A DNA stretch of 64,000 nt from Pseudomonas sp. BGI-2 (GTDB taxonomy: Bacteria; Pseudomonadota; Gammaproteobacteria; Pseudomonadales; Pseudomonadaceae), in contig NZ_SISB01000031.1 of the NCBI RefSeq assembly GCF_004310295.1, forward strand, positions 1 through 64,000, in the 5' to 3' direction. Both the position numbers and the translations under genes were made by a program. Shown here piece after piece: positions 36,377 through 45,201 of this stretch (position 1 is its first letter; each line of letters begins with the position of its first letter). Under the pieces are notes generated by a model. It was not told the DNA's origin and searched no databases. It was given only the letters and a program-made list of their open reading frames with translations.

Positions 36377-36404
36377 CTTGTTTTTTTCGAAACTAGCCCC
36401 CATC
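36377..36404 (+). promoter_or_regulatory. probable sigma-32 (heat-shock) promoter of lon
   Basis: CTTGTT at 36377 and a perfect CCCCAT at 36398, 15 bases apart, about 60 bases upstream of the lon start. This fits the heat-shock consensus (CTTGAA / CCCCAT) apart from two -35 positions, and lon is a heat-shock gene in related bacteria. Confidence 0.6.
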
Positions 36405-36463
36405 TTGGTTTCAAGCTTACTTCCATCTGTTTACGGCCTTATGGCCGCCGTAGAGGCGAAATC

Positions 36464-38860
36464 ATGAAGACAACCATCGAATTGCCTCTCCTGCCATTGC
36501 GTGATGTTGTGGTTTATCCGCACATGGTTATCCCGCTGTTCGTGGGGCGCGAGAAATCCATCGAAGCCCTCGAGGCCGCGATGACGGGCGACAAGCAGAT
36601 CCTTCTGCTGGCTCAGAGAAACCCTGCTGACGACGATCCCGGTGAAGATGCACTTTATCGCGTAGGTACAATTGCGACCGTTCTGCAGCTGCTCAAGCTG
36701 CCTGACGGCACCGTCAAGGTTCTGGTCGAAGGCGAGCAGCGGGGCGCCGTGGAGCGCTTCAGCGAAGTGGACGGCCACTGCCGTGCCGAAGTCTCGCTGA
36801 TCGACGAAGTCGACGCGCCTGAGCGCGAGTCGGAAGTGTTTGTACGCAGCCTGCTGGCTCAGTTTGAACAATATGTGCAGCTGGGCAAGAAAGTCCCGGC
36901 TGAAGTCCTGTCGTCGCTCAACAGCATCGACGAGCCGGGTCGCCTGGTCGACACCATGGCCGCCCACATGGCCCTGAAGATCGAGCAGAAGCAGGAAATC
37001 CTCGAAATCATCGATTTGTCGGCCCGGGTCGAGCACGTCCTGGCGTTGCTGGATGCCGAGATCGATCTGCTGCAAGTCGAAAAACGCATTCGCGGTCGTG
37101 TCAAAAAACAAATGGAGCGCAGCCAGCGCGAGTACTACCTGAATGAGCAGATGAAGGCCATTCAGAAAGAACTCGGCGACAGCGACGAAGGCCACAACGA
37201 AATCGAAGAGCTGAAAAAGCGCATCGATGCCGCCGGCCTGCCGAAAGATGCCTTGGCCAAAGCCCAGGGTGAGCTGAACAAGCTGAAACAAATGTCACCA
37301 ATGTCCGCGGAAGCGACGGTGGTGCGTTCGTACATCGACTGGCTGGTACAAGTGCCGTGGAAGGCTCAGAGCAAAGTGCGTCTGGACCTTGCGCGCGCAG
37401 AAGATATTCTCGATGCAGACCACTACGGTCTGGAAGAAGTCAAAGAGCGGATCCTCGAATACCTCGCCGTGCAAAAGCGCGTGAAGAAAATTCGCGGGCC
37501 TGTGTTGTGCCTGGTCGGTCCTCCAGGTGTGGGTAAAACCTCTCTGGCAGAGTCCATCGCTCACGCCACTAACCGCAAATTCGTCCGTATGGCCCTCGGT
37601 GGCGTACGTGATGAAGCGGAAATCCGTGGTCATCGCCGGACTTACATCGGTTCGATGCCAGGAAGATTGATTCAAAAGATGACAAAAGTGGGCGTCCGCA
37701 ACCCGCTGTTTCTGCTCGACGAAATCGACAAAATGGGCAGCGACATGCGCGGCGATCCGGCGTCGGCGTTGCTGGAAGTGCTCGACCCTGAGCAGAACCA
37801 CAACTTCAACGATCACTATCTGGAAGTCGACTACGACTTGTCCGATGTGATGTTCCTTTGCACTTCGAACTCCATGAACATCCCGCCGGCGCTTCTCGAC
37901 CGGATGGAAGTGATTCGTCTGCCGGGTTACACCGAAGACGAGAAGATCAACATCGCCGTCAAATACCTTTCGCCAAAGCAGATTACGGCCAACGGCTTGA
38001 AGAAAGGCGAGCTGGAATTCGACGCCGAAGCGATTCGCGACATTATCCGCTACTACACTCGCGAAGCCGGTGTGCGTGGGCTGGAACGCCAGATTGCCAA
38101 GGTTTGCCGCAAGGCGGTCAAAGAGCATGCAATGGAAAAACGCTTCTCGGTGAAGGTCACTGCCGAGATGCTGGAACACTTCCTGGGCGTGCGCAAATTC
38201 CGCTACGGTCTGGCTGAATCGCAGGATCAGATCGGTCAGGTGACCGGGCTGGCCTGGACTCAGGTGGGTGGCGAATTGCTGACCATCGAAGCCGCTGTCG
38301 TGCCGGGTAAAGGCCAGTTGATCAAGACCGGTTCGTTGGGCGATGTGATGGTCGAATCGATCACCGCCGCGCTGACCGTTGTCCGCAGCCGCGCGAAGAG
38401 CCTGGGGATTCCTCTGGACTTCCACGAGAAGCGCGACACGCACATCCATATGCCGGAAGGGGCGACCCCGAAAGATGGCCCTAGCGCCGGTGTAGGCATG
38501 TGCACGGCCCTGGTGTCGGCATTGACCGGGATTCCGGTACGTGCGGATGTCGCCATGACAGGCGAAATTACCCTGCGTGGTCAGGTATTGGCGATCGGCG
38601 GTCTCAAGGAAAAACTGCTGGCTGCTCACCGTGGCGGAATCAAGACAGTGATCATTCCTGAAGAGAACGTACGCGATCTGAAGGAAATTCCTGACAATAT
38701 CAAGCAAGATCTGCAGATTAAACCGGTTAAATGGATTGACGAGGTCCTGCAAATTGCGCTGCAATACGCGCCGGAGCCGCTGCCTGATGTGGTTCCAGAG
38801 ATAGTTGCAAAGGATGAAAAACGCGAGTCTGACTCTAAGGAAAGAATTAGCACGCATTAG
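36464..38860 (+). CDS. lon: ATP-dependent protease Lon
   Basis: Cytosolic AAA+ serine protease that removes misfolded and regulatory proteins. N-terminal substrate-binding domain (LPLLPLRDVVVYPHM), Walker A GPPGVGKT near 351, and the catalytic Ser674 in PKDGPSAGVG with the partner Lys near 717 (GGLKEKLLA). 798 residues, normal length. The ATG at 36464 follows GAGGCGAAATC; the open frame begins earlier at 36332. Confidence 0.97.
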   Translation: MKTTIELPLLPLRDVVVYPHMVIPLFVGREKSIEALEAAMTGDKQILLLAQRNPADDDPGEDALYRVGTIATVLQLLKLPDGTVKVLVEGEQRGAVERFSEVDGHCRAEVSLIDEVDAPERESEVFVRSLLAQFEQYVQLGKKVPAEVLSSLNSIDEPGRLVDTMAAHMALKIEQKQEILEIIDLSARVEHVLALLDAEIDLLQVEKRIRGRVKKQMERSQREYYLNEQMKAIQKELGDSDEGHNEIEELKKRIDAAGLPKDALAKAQGELNKLKQMSPMSAEATVVRSYIDWLVQVPWKAQSKVRLDLARAEDILDADHYGLEEVKERILEYLAVQKRVKKIRGPVLCLVGPPGVGKTSLAESIAHATNRKFVRMALGGVRDEAEIRGHRRTYIGSMPGRLIQKMTKVGVRNPLFLLDEIDKMGSDMRGDPASALLEVLDPEQNHNFNDHYLEVDYDLSDVMFLCTSNSMNIPPALLDRMEVIRLPGYTEDEKINIAVKYLSPKQITANGLKKGELEFDAEAIRDIIRYYTREAGVRGLERQIAKVCRKAVKEHAMEKRFSVKVTAEMLEHFLGVRKFRYGLAESQDQIGQVTGLAWTQVGGELLTIEAAVVPGKGQLIKTGSLGDVMVESITAALTVVRSRAKSLGIPLDFHEKRDTHIHMPEGATPKDGPSAGVGMCTALVSALTGIPVRADVAMTGEITLRGQVLAIGGLKEKLLAAHRGGIKTVIIPEENVRDLKEIPDNIKQDLQIKPVKWIDEVLQIALQYAPEPLPDVVPEIVAKDEKRESDSKERISTH

Positions 38861-38883
38861 TACGCATTTGCCTGGGTGGCTTG

Positions 38884-38913
38884 TTGACAGCTTTTTAGAG
38901 CCCTTGTTATAAA
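38884..38913 (+). promoter_or_regulatory. sigma-70 promoter of hupB
   Basis: TTGACA (38884) and TATAAA (38908), 18 bases apart (or TTATAA at 17). A near-consensus promoter about 95 bases before the start codon, consistent with the high expression of HU. Confidence 0.8.
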
Positions 38914-39007
38914 GCGGCTCTTAAGTGTCTGTAGGCCATTCAGCACTCGTTTTTGCTTTCACCAAAAAACTTAGAATCATACTCAAATAGATATAAGGGG
39001 ACTTAGA

Positions 39008-39280
39008 GTGAACAAGTCGGAACTGATTGATGCTATCGCTGCATCCGCTGATATCCCGAAAGCTGCTGCTGGCCGTGCGCTGGACGCTGTAATCGAATCC
39101 GTCACTGGCGCTCTCAAGGCTGGCGACTCTGTTGTTCTGGTTGGATTCGGTACTTTCTCCGTCACCGATCGTCCAGCTCGCATTGGTCGTAACCCACAGA
39201 CCGGTAAGACGCTGGAAATCGCAGCAGCCAAAAAACCAGGTTTCAAAGCCGGTAAAGCACTGAAAGAAGCTGTCAACTAA
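39008..39280 (+). CDS. hupB: DNA-binding protein HU-beta
   Basis: A 90-residue nucleoid protein: NKSELIDAIAASADIPKAAA starts the helical dimer core, and the DNA-binding arm carries the signature GFGTFSVTDRPARIGRNPQT. Begins with GTG. No terminator is seen straight after it, so transcription may run into the tRNA-like element downstream. Confidence 0.97.
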   Translation: MNKSELIDAIAASADIPKAAAGRALDAVIESVTGALKAGDSVVLVGFGTFSVTDRPARIGRNPQTGKTLEIAAAKKPGFKAGKALKEAVN

Positions 39281-39333
39281 GTTCACTTCAGGTTTTTGCC
39301 TATCCGGGTCGGGGTCATGCCTGACCTGGCAGC

Positions 39334-39411
39334 GGAGCGGTAGTCCAGTCGGCAAGTTGCCGGTCCGAGACACCGAGGGTCGCAAGTTCGAACCCTTGGT
39401 CCGCTCCGCCA
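39334..39411 (+). ncRNA. aberrant tRNA-like element
   Basis: A 78-base element with a perfect tRNA acceptor (GGAGCGG / CCGCTCC), discriminator G and encoded CCA, and a TTCGAAC T-loop-like core. The acceptor equals that of bacterial tRNA-Asp. The rest is not normal: the D-arm region is replaced by the 13-base self-complementary CGGCAAGTTGCCG (39350-39362), the anticodon-like loop CCGAGAC has C where U33 is universal and would give GAG, and the T arm pairs only with an 8-base loop. It is either a decayed tRNA or a tRNA-like RNA with another role. Confidence 0.6.
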
Positions 39412-39416
39412 GTTAC

Positions 39417-39449
39417 GAGAAGGCGCATCCTCGGATGCGCCTTTCTTCT
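39417..39449 (+). terminator. terminator after the tRNA-like element
   Basis: Stem AGGCGCATCC / GGATGCGCCT with a TC loop and a TTCTTCT tail, between the tRNA-like element and ppiD. Confidence 0.88.
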
Positions 39450-39513
39450 ATCCGGATTCTACCCACGCTCCACGGTTGCCTAATTTTGAAGTTCAACCGT
39501 TTCTGGGGGACGC

Positions 39514-41385
39514 ATGCTGCAGAATATCAGGGACAATTCACAAGGCTGGATTGCCAAGACCATTATCGGGGTCATCGTTGCACTGATGGCTTTGACTGGT
39601 TTCGACGCCATTTTTCAGGCCACGACCAGTCGTAATGACGCGGCCAAGGTGAACGGCGAAGAAATCAGCCAGAACGAGCTGAGCCAGGCGGTCGATATGC
39701 AACGCCGTCAGCTCATGCAACAGCTGGGCAAGGATTTCGATGCTTCCTTGCTCGACGAAAAAATGCTGCGCGAATCGGCCCTCAAAGGCTTGATCGACCG
39801 CAAGCTGCTGCTGCAAGGCGCAGAAAACTCGAAATTCGCTTTCTCCGAAGCGGCTTTGGACCAAGTGATCCTGCAAACGCCTGAATTCCAGGTGGATGGC
39901 AAGTTCAGTCCAGAGCGTTTCGACCAGGTGATTCGTCAACTCGGCTACAGCCGCATGCAATTCCGCCAGATGCTGGCTCAGGAAATGCTGATCGGTCAGC
40001 TGCGCGCTGGCCTGGCGGGTAGCGGCTTCGTCACCGACGCACAGGTTCTGGCCTTCGCCCGTCTGGAAAAACAGACCCGCGATTTCGCTTCCCTGAACGT
40101 CAAGGTTGACCCGGCAGCGGTGAAGCTGACGGACGATGAGGTCAAGGCCTACTACGACGAGCACGCCAAGGAATTCATGACGCCGGATCAGGTAATCATC
40201 GATTACCTCGAATTGAAAAAGTCTTCCTTCTTTGATCAGGTCGCCGTCAAGGACGAAGACCTGCAAGCGGCGTATCAGAAAGAAATCGCGAACTTGTCCG
40301 AGCAACGCCGGGCTGCGCACATTCTGATCGAAGTGAACGATAAGGTGACCGAGGCGCAAGCCAAGGCCAAGATCGAAGACATCCAGGCACGTCTGGCCAA
40401 AGGCGAGAAGTTCGAGGCACTGGCCAAGGAATTCTCCCAGGATCCAGGTTCGGCGAACAATGGCGGTGACTTGGGCTTCGCAGGCCCTGGCGTCTACGAT
40501 CCAGCGTTCGAAACAGCGCTTTATGCGTTGGCCAAGGATCAGGTATCGGTACCGGTTCGCACCGACTTCGGTTTTCACCTGATCAAGCTGTTGGGCGTTG
40601 AAGCACCGGAAGTTCCAACGCTGGCCAGCCTGAAAGACAAGCTGACCCGCGAGCTGAAAACCCAGCAGGTCGAGCAGCGTTTCGTCGAGGCGACCAAGCA
40701 ACTGGAAGACTCCTCGTTCGAATCTTCCGATCTGGCCCAGCCGGCGCAAGACCTGAAGCTGACTGTTCACACCTCCAAGCCGTTTGGTCGTGAGGGTGGC
40801 GAGGGTGTTTCGGCCAACCGTGCCGTGATCACCGCTGCGTTCAGTCCTGAAGTGCTGGATGAAGGTGCCAATAGCACCGCCATCGAGCTGGACCCGGAAA
40901 CCGTGATCGTGCTGCGTGCCAAGGAGCACTTGAAGCCTGCGCAACTGCCGCTTGAAAGCGTGAATGCCAGCATTCGTGCGCAGTTGGCCAAGGAGCACGC
41001 CAGTGCTGCCGCCAAGACCAAGGCTGATGAGTTGATCGCCAGCCTGCGCGATGGCAAGACCCCGCTGAACAAGGCGATCGACGGTCAGAACTGGAAAGTG
41101 ACTGAAGCCGCTACTCGCGCTCAGGAAGGGATTGACCCAACTGTGCTGCAAGCGCTGTTCCGCATGCCTAAACCTGCCGCCAAGGACAAGCCGACCTTCA
41201 GCAGCGTGACCCTGGCCGATGGTAGCCTGGTGATCGTGCGTCTGAACGGCGTGAACGAAGCCACAGCGCCGACCGACGAAGAGAAGGCTCAATACCGTCG
41301 CTTCCTCGCCTCGCGCATTGGCCAGCAGGACTTTGCGGCCTACCGCAAACAGCTGGAAAGCCAGGCCGAGATCAAGCGTTTCTGA
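39514..41385 (+). CDS. ppiD: periplasmic folding chaperone PpiD
   Basis: Inner-membrane-anchored chaperone near the Sec translocon that helps outer-membrane and periplasmic proteins fold. One N-terminal transmembrane segment (TIIGVIVALMALTGFDAIF), a SurA-like N domain, one parvulin domain (AAHILIEVND... NNGGDLGFAGPG... GFHLIKLLG, about residues 265-370) and a C-terminal domain. 623 residues, usual length. Follows hupB as in other Pseudomonas. Confidence 0.95.
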   Translation: MLQNIRDNSQGWIAKTIIGVIVALMALTGFDAIFQATTSRNDAAKVNGEEISQNELSQAVDMQRRQLMQQLGKDFDASLLDEKMLRESALKGLIDRKLLLQGAENSKFAFSEAALDQVILQTPEFQVDGKFSPERFDQVIRQLGYSRMQFRQMLAQEMLIGQLRAGLAGSGFVTDAQVLAFARLEKQTRDFASLNVKVDPAAVKLTDDEVKAYYDEHAKEFMTPDQVIIDYLELKKSSFFDQVAVKDEDLQAAYQKEIANLSEQRRAAHILIEVNDKVTEAQAKAKIEDIQARLAKGEKFEALAKEFSQDPGSANNGGDLGFAGPGVYDPAFETALYALAKDQVSVPVRTDFGFHLIKLLGVEAPEVPTLASLKDKLTRELKTQQVEQRFVEATKQLEDSSFESSDLAQPAQDLKLTVHTSKPFGREGGEGVSANRAVITAAFSPEVLDEGANSTAIELDPETVIVLRAKEHLKPAQLPLESVNASIRAQLAKEHASAAAKTKADELIASLRDGKTPLNKAIDGQNWKVTEAATRAQEGIDPTVLQALFRMPKPAAKDKPTFSSVTLADGSLVIVRLNGVNEATAPTDEEKAQYRRFLASRIGQQDFAAYRKQLESQAEIKRF

Positions 41386-41409
41386 TGCTCGACTGAGTTG
41401 CCTGCTACA

Positions 41410-41442
41410 CAAAAACCCCGGCCGAAAGGCCGGGGTTTTTTA
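41410..41442 (+). terminator. ppiD terminator
   Basis: Stem AACCCCGGCC / GGCCGGGGTT with GAAA loop and T run. Confidence 0.93.
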
Positions 41443-41499
41443 TGCGTGCGATTCCGAGATTGGATGCAATCCCCTGTGGGAGCTTTGATCTAGCCTCGA

Positions 41500-41580
41500 A
41501 CGGGACTTTTTCCCGTAACTGACAGTCAGTAAACATGTAAATGTTTTAAGACCCTAATCGATGCTCCGCTAAGCATCGAT
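41500..41580 (+). promoter_or_regulatory. four consecutive inverted repeats upstream of the DUF2242 gene
   Basis: Four perfect inverted repeats lie end to end: ACGGGA/TCCCGT (41500-41516), ACTGAC/GTCAGT (41518-41530), AAACAT/ATGTTT (41531-41546) and ATCGATGCT/AGCATCGAT (41557-41580). The AT-rich third one resembles a repressor operator; the fourth could be an RNA hairpin in the leader. The purpose is unknown. Confidence 0.5.
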
Positions 41581-41623
41581 CTGTTGCACAATACGCCCCG
41601 GACTGTTTTCCTCAGGATGTTCA

Positions 41624-42472
41624 ATGTTTAAATCAATTCCCATGCGTGTTGCCGGGCTGGCGCTGTTGCTGGCCGCTGTTGCCGGCTGCTCGTCGAAGAA
41701 AACCCCCATCTATGAGCATGAGAACTTCGATGACTCCGGGACGTTTTCGCGCAATTACCCGGTGACTGATGCGCAGACGTGCGAAGCCGCCCGTCGGGCG
41801 TTGCTCAGCCAGGGCTACATCATCACCAGCGCCGACCCGAAACTGGTCAGCGGACACAAAAGCTTCCAGCAGACCGGCGAAACGCACATGGAGATCAGCT
41901 TCAGTGTGGTCTGTGCCGATGACGGCAGTGAGGGTCATCATGCGACCATGTTCGCCAACGCCCTGCAGGATCGCTATGCACTGAAGAAGACCAACAACTC
42001 CGCCAGCGTTGGTGTGGGCGTGTTGGGTTCGGTGTCGATGCCGATCGGCTCGTCCGACGATTCGATGGTCAAGGTCGCCAGCGAAACCGTCTCGTCGGCC
42101 AAGTTCTACGAGCGTTTCTTTGCACTGGTGGAACTGTTCCTGCCGCCGGAAGCGAAGAAGGCCGCGCACATCACCGAGAAGCCGAAAACCGACCTGGGCG
42201 TGCCTGAGGCCAAGGCTACTCCGGCGCCTTTGGCCCCGACGCCGACGCCGACGCCGGCACCTGCGGCGGCACCCGCACCAGCGCCTGCGGCTGAACCTGC
42301 TCCAGCACCTGCTGCCTCGGAACCAGTCGCACCACCGCCTGAAACAGCGCCGATCACCCCGGTTGAAAGCCCGGAACCAGCTCCGTCGTCGGAAACCGTT
42401 ACGCCACCGCCGCAATCCAGCCTGCCGCCACCGAGCGAGCCTATTTCGGCCATGCCGACCACCAGCCAGTAA
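41624..42472 (+). CDS. DUF2242 family lipoprotein
   Basis: A 282-residue lipoprotein with lipobox VAGC (Cys22). The DUF2242-like domain covers about residues 30-175 (DAQTCEAARRALLSQGYI, SGHKSFQQTGETHMEISF). The last 100 residues are a low-complexity Pro/Ala/Glu tail that may span the peptidoglycan or be disordered. AGGA precedes the ATG. In P. aeruginosa fabI usually follows ppiD, so this neighbour differs. Function unknown. Confidence 0.82.
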   Translation: MFKSIPMRVAGLALLLAAVAGCSSKKTPIYEHENFDDSGTFSRNYPVTDAQTCEAARRALLSQGYIITSADPKLVSGHKSFQQTGETHMEISFSVVCADDGSEGHHATMFANALQDRYALKKTNNSASVGVGVLGSVSMPIGSSDDSMVKVASETVSSAKFYERFFALVELFLPPEAKKAAHITEKPKTDLGVPEAKATPAPLAPTPTPTPAPAAAPAPAPAAEPAPAPAASEPVAPPPETAPITPVESPEPAPSSETVTPPPQSSLPPPSEPISAMPTTSQ

Positions 42473-42727
42473 TCGGTATGCATTCGGGACCGTGTCAGAT
42501 GACACCGTTCCCGAAATGGCTTTTAAATTGATCCGCGTCAACCCGGGCTGTAGTCCTACAGCCTCTATCGAAAAAATCCTGTGATAAATTCCTGACCGCC
42601 TGCTACGTTTTATAAGTAGCCGCTGAGCGGTGCGCCCGCGTCATTTTTCTTTCATGCGGGCACTTTATGCTCAAGGCGTTGGTCATTAATTCAGGCATTT
42701 TTAAACGAGCGGTAGGGGGATTTCACA

Positions 42728-42814
42728 ATGGACGATTATCAAGAAGAGTTGCTTGAGTATCAGGCGTTTGAACTGGACCCATTGGAACCAGCGGAAGACG
42801 CTACAGAGCTGTAA
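42728..42814 (+). CDS. 28-residue acidic small protein
   Basis: A very short gene, MDDYQEELLEYQAFELDPLE..., ending DATEL then TAA. A strong AGGGGG lies ten bases before the ATG, and the peptide is strikingly acidic and free of rare codons. It ends three bases before the stop of the convergent AraC gene. No family is known to me; the case rests on the ribosome-binding site and composition. Confidence 0.55.
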   Translation: MDDYQEELLEYQAFELDPLEPAEDATEL

Positions 42815-42817
42815 GCA

Positions 42818-43858
42818 TCATGCGGATTGGCGATGGCTGCGGCGAAACTCGCCGGGTGTCTGGCCGTTCCAGCGTTTGAAAGCTCGCTGGAAGGCTTCGG
42901 CCGATGCAAAACCCAGTAGGTAAGCGATTTCACCGAACGCCAGTTCAGTGTCGCGAATGTAGGTCATGGCCAGGTCGCGGCGAGTGTCGTTGAGAATGGC
43001 GCGAAATTGCGTGCCTTCCTCGGCGAGTTTGCGACGCAAGGTCCAGGTTGGCAGCTTCAGGCGTGCCGCCACTTCTTCCAGGTCGGGTTCTCGGCCACCA
43101 TTGAGTAATGGCCCCAGCAACTGAGTGATGCGTTCACGCAGGCTGCGGGTGCGCGTCAGTTGCTCCAGTTCCCGTTCACAGAGTTGCAGCAAGTGTCGCC
43201 AGGTGCTCGGGCAGTGCTCCGGATTGCGCTGGGCGAGGCTGGCCAGACTCAGGCGCAGTTGGTTGTGTTCGGCGCCGAACTGAATCGGACAGTCGCCCAG
43301 CACCGCATACGCCTCACGGTAATCCGGCTCGCAGAACTCGATTTCGATTCGCTCGGCGCGAAGCGGGGCAGGGCTCACGCTGGACAATTGATGCAGCCAC
43401 CCGGCGATGATCGAATCCACCACGAAGCGGTTGTAGGCGTTGTAAGGGCTGATGGAGTAGAACCGCAGCCATGCGCCCTGAGCGTCTTCGTGGAAACTCG
43501 ACTGGCCGCGATAGTTGGAGCCATACAAGGCTTCGAAGCGAATCAGGCAGCGCGCCGCTTCTCGAACCGTCGGTGCCTGAGCGGCGGTGACTCCCGCCAG
43601 ACCGGCCTGACTCAGACGACTGAGCTGGCCCATGCGCAAACCCAGCGCCGGGTCTTCGGTCAGTTGAATGGCACTGTGGCCCAGGCGCATGTAGCGCGGG
43701 ATCGACAGCCGGGCCCCCGCTTCGGCCAAGCGCGCTGCATCGAGGCCGTATTGTTCAAGCAACGGTTGCGGGTCCATACCATGGCTGCGCACGGCGTCGG
43801 TCAGGCTATGAACGAAGCCCACCGACAAATCCCCAAGGCGCATCGGCAGCGGTTTCAT
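42818..43858 (-). CDS. AraC family transcriptional regulator
   Basis: A 346-residue regulator with an N-terminal Arabinose_bd-type ligand domain (residues ~20-210) and a C-terminal AraC double helix-turn-helix (ATWTLRR region LEEVAARLKLPTWTLRRKLA, then AFGEIAYLLGFASAEAFQRA). It starts three bases after the stop of the nitrilase-fold gene, so the two are surely co-transcribed. The ligand is unknown. A start at MRLGDL (six codons in) is also possible. Confidence 0.9.
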   Translation of the reverse strand: MKPLPMRLGDLSVGFVHSLTDAVRSHGMDPQPLLEQYGLDAARLAEAGARLSIPRYMRLGHSAIQLTEDPALGLRMGQLSRLSQAGLAGVTAAQAPTVREAARCLIRFEALYGSNYRGQSSFHEDAQGAWLRFYSISPYNAYNRFVVDSIIAGWLHQLSSVSPAPLRAERIEIEFCEPDYREAYAVLGDCPIQFGAEHNQLRLSLASLAQRNPEHCPSTWRHLLQLCERELEQLTRTRSLRERITQLLGPLLNGGREPDLEEVAARLKLPTWTLRRKLAEEGTQFRAILNDTRRDLAMTYIRDTELAFGEIAYLLGFASAEAFQRAFKRWNGQTPGEFRRSHRQSA

Positions 43859-43861
43859 GGC

Positions 43862-44992
43862 TTACAACCAGAGATTCAGCAACCGCGCACCACGGGCATT
43901 GCCGTCGGCGAACTGTTGCCCATTGTTGCTGAGAAAACTTTGACCCGCGCTGCCCTTGTCCCAGAACTGACCGCGCAGAAACACGCTCATGCCGGCAATC
44001 GTTTGGCTGCTGGGCGGTTGGCCGGTCAGTGTCAGACGATGCCAGGCCTGGCCTTCACTGAGTTCACCAGCCTTGAGACTGACCGAGCCAGGCGTCGACA
44101 AACCCTTGTAACCACGCCACGGTTTGTCCCAAGTGTCACGACCGACGACATACGCGGGAACCGCGACCAGGTGGGCGCCTTGGGCGTCAAGTTTGCGGTA
44201 GTTGTCCGGGTACCAGCTGTCGCTGCCGATCAACACGCCCAGGCGTCCTGCCGGGGTGTCGACGACGTTGAGCGTATGCTCGCCATTGGCTTCGATAACG
44301 TCTTGTTCAGCAAACACCGGATGCATCTGGCGTTGCGGCTGGCCGACCGGCAGTCCATCGCGACCGAACACCACGCTGCTGTTGTACAACGCGCCGTGGC
44401 CGACTTTCAGCGTACCGTCGATGATGCTCGGCTCAGGCAACACAATCGTGCCGGCCACCAGGGTGACGTGGAACTCCTTCGCCAGCCCCCCGAACAGTGC
44501 CTGATAGTCCTTGGCCATGCCTTTGGCCTTCATCCGCAAGTGAGCGTCGTCGAGACGGCTTTCGCCCTTGGCACTGATCAGCGCGCGGACGAACTGCACG
44601 GGATTGCTCACCGCCAGCCAGTTCATCGCTTCCTTCAGCGTGGTCGCCTGGTACAGCTCATCTTTCTCGCCGCTGACCATCAGCCAGGTGCCGATGTGTT
44701 CGGGCAACACGACGATGGTTTTCTCGTTCAGCAAGCCTTGGTCCTGAGCCTTCTGCAGATAGGCGGCAAGCTTGCGGTGCAGGCGTTCGGGGCTTTGATA
44801 GTCGGTGGGGAACAGCTCGGGCTGGATGCCCAGCAGATTGCCACGATCAGCGGGTGTGCCTTGATCGACCGCGAGATTGATCCGCAGGTCCGACAGGTAA
44901 TGACCCACCGGACGGTCCGCGGCCCACATGGCGTAGGTCGTCAGGGCGGCAATCAATGCCATGGAGAAAGTCAGGTACAGAAGTTTGCGCAT
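43862..44992 (-). CDS. exported nitrilase-fold protein lacking catalytic residues
   Basis: A 376-residue protein with an N-terminal signal or anchor (KLLYLTFSMALIAALTTYAM) and a carbon-nitrogen hydrolase fold. Of the Glu-Lys-Cys triad only Glu98 (VVLPEH) is kept. The Lys position in the usual YRKxH context is QRQMH (Gln222), and the Cys position in GVLICxD is GVLIGSD (Gly256). It should therefore be inactive as an amidase. It is the first gene of an operon with the AraC regulator, so a sensing or binding role is conceivable. Confidence 0.78.
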   Translation of the reverse strand: MRKLLYLTFSMALIAALTTYAMWAADRPVGHYLSDLRINLAVDQGTPADRGNLLGIQPELFPTDYQSPERLHRKLAAYLQKAQDQGLLNEKTIVVLPEHIGTWLMVSGEKDELYQATTLKEAMNWLAVSNPVQFVRALISAKGESRLDDAHLRMKAKGMAKDYQALFGGLAKEFHVTLVAGTIVLPEPSIIDGTLKVGHGALYNSSVVFGRDGLPVGQPQRQMHPVFAEQDVIEANGEHTLNVVDTPAGRLGVLIGSDSWYPDNYRKLDAQGAHLVAVPAYVVGRDTWDKPWRGYKGLSTPGSVSLKAGELSEGQAWHRLTLTGQPPSSQTIAGMSVFLRGQFWDKGSAGQSFLSNNGQQFADGNARGARLLNLWL

Positions 44993-45201
44993 GGGGAAAC
45001 AGTCGACAGTCGTGTGCAGGGTTCGCGCCTAGGGTAGGGCGCATGCCGGCGCTTGCCAAGGGGCGCTGCACATTTGGATCAATAAGTTGTCAGTTTCGGT
45101 CATTGAGTGACAGGGGCGCGACTCTTAGTCTGTCCAACATGACTGACGGGAGCCGAAGAGCTCCTGCATTTTTTCCGTGATCGCTCGATGTGGAGTTACA
45201 A

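Noticed and set aside
39538..41412. 624-codon opposite-strand frame over ppiD
   Set aside because: Shadow of ppiD in high-GC codon usage; no ribosome-binding site and no family features.
42009..42584. Arg-rich frame over the DUF2242 C-terminus
   Set aside because: Out-of-frame reading of a Pro/Ala low-complexity tail.
43160..45037. 625-codon plus-strand frame over the AraC and nitrilase-fold genes
   Set aside because: Covers two minus-strand genes with clear domains; translation is Arg/Gln/His-rich shadow.
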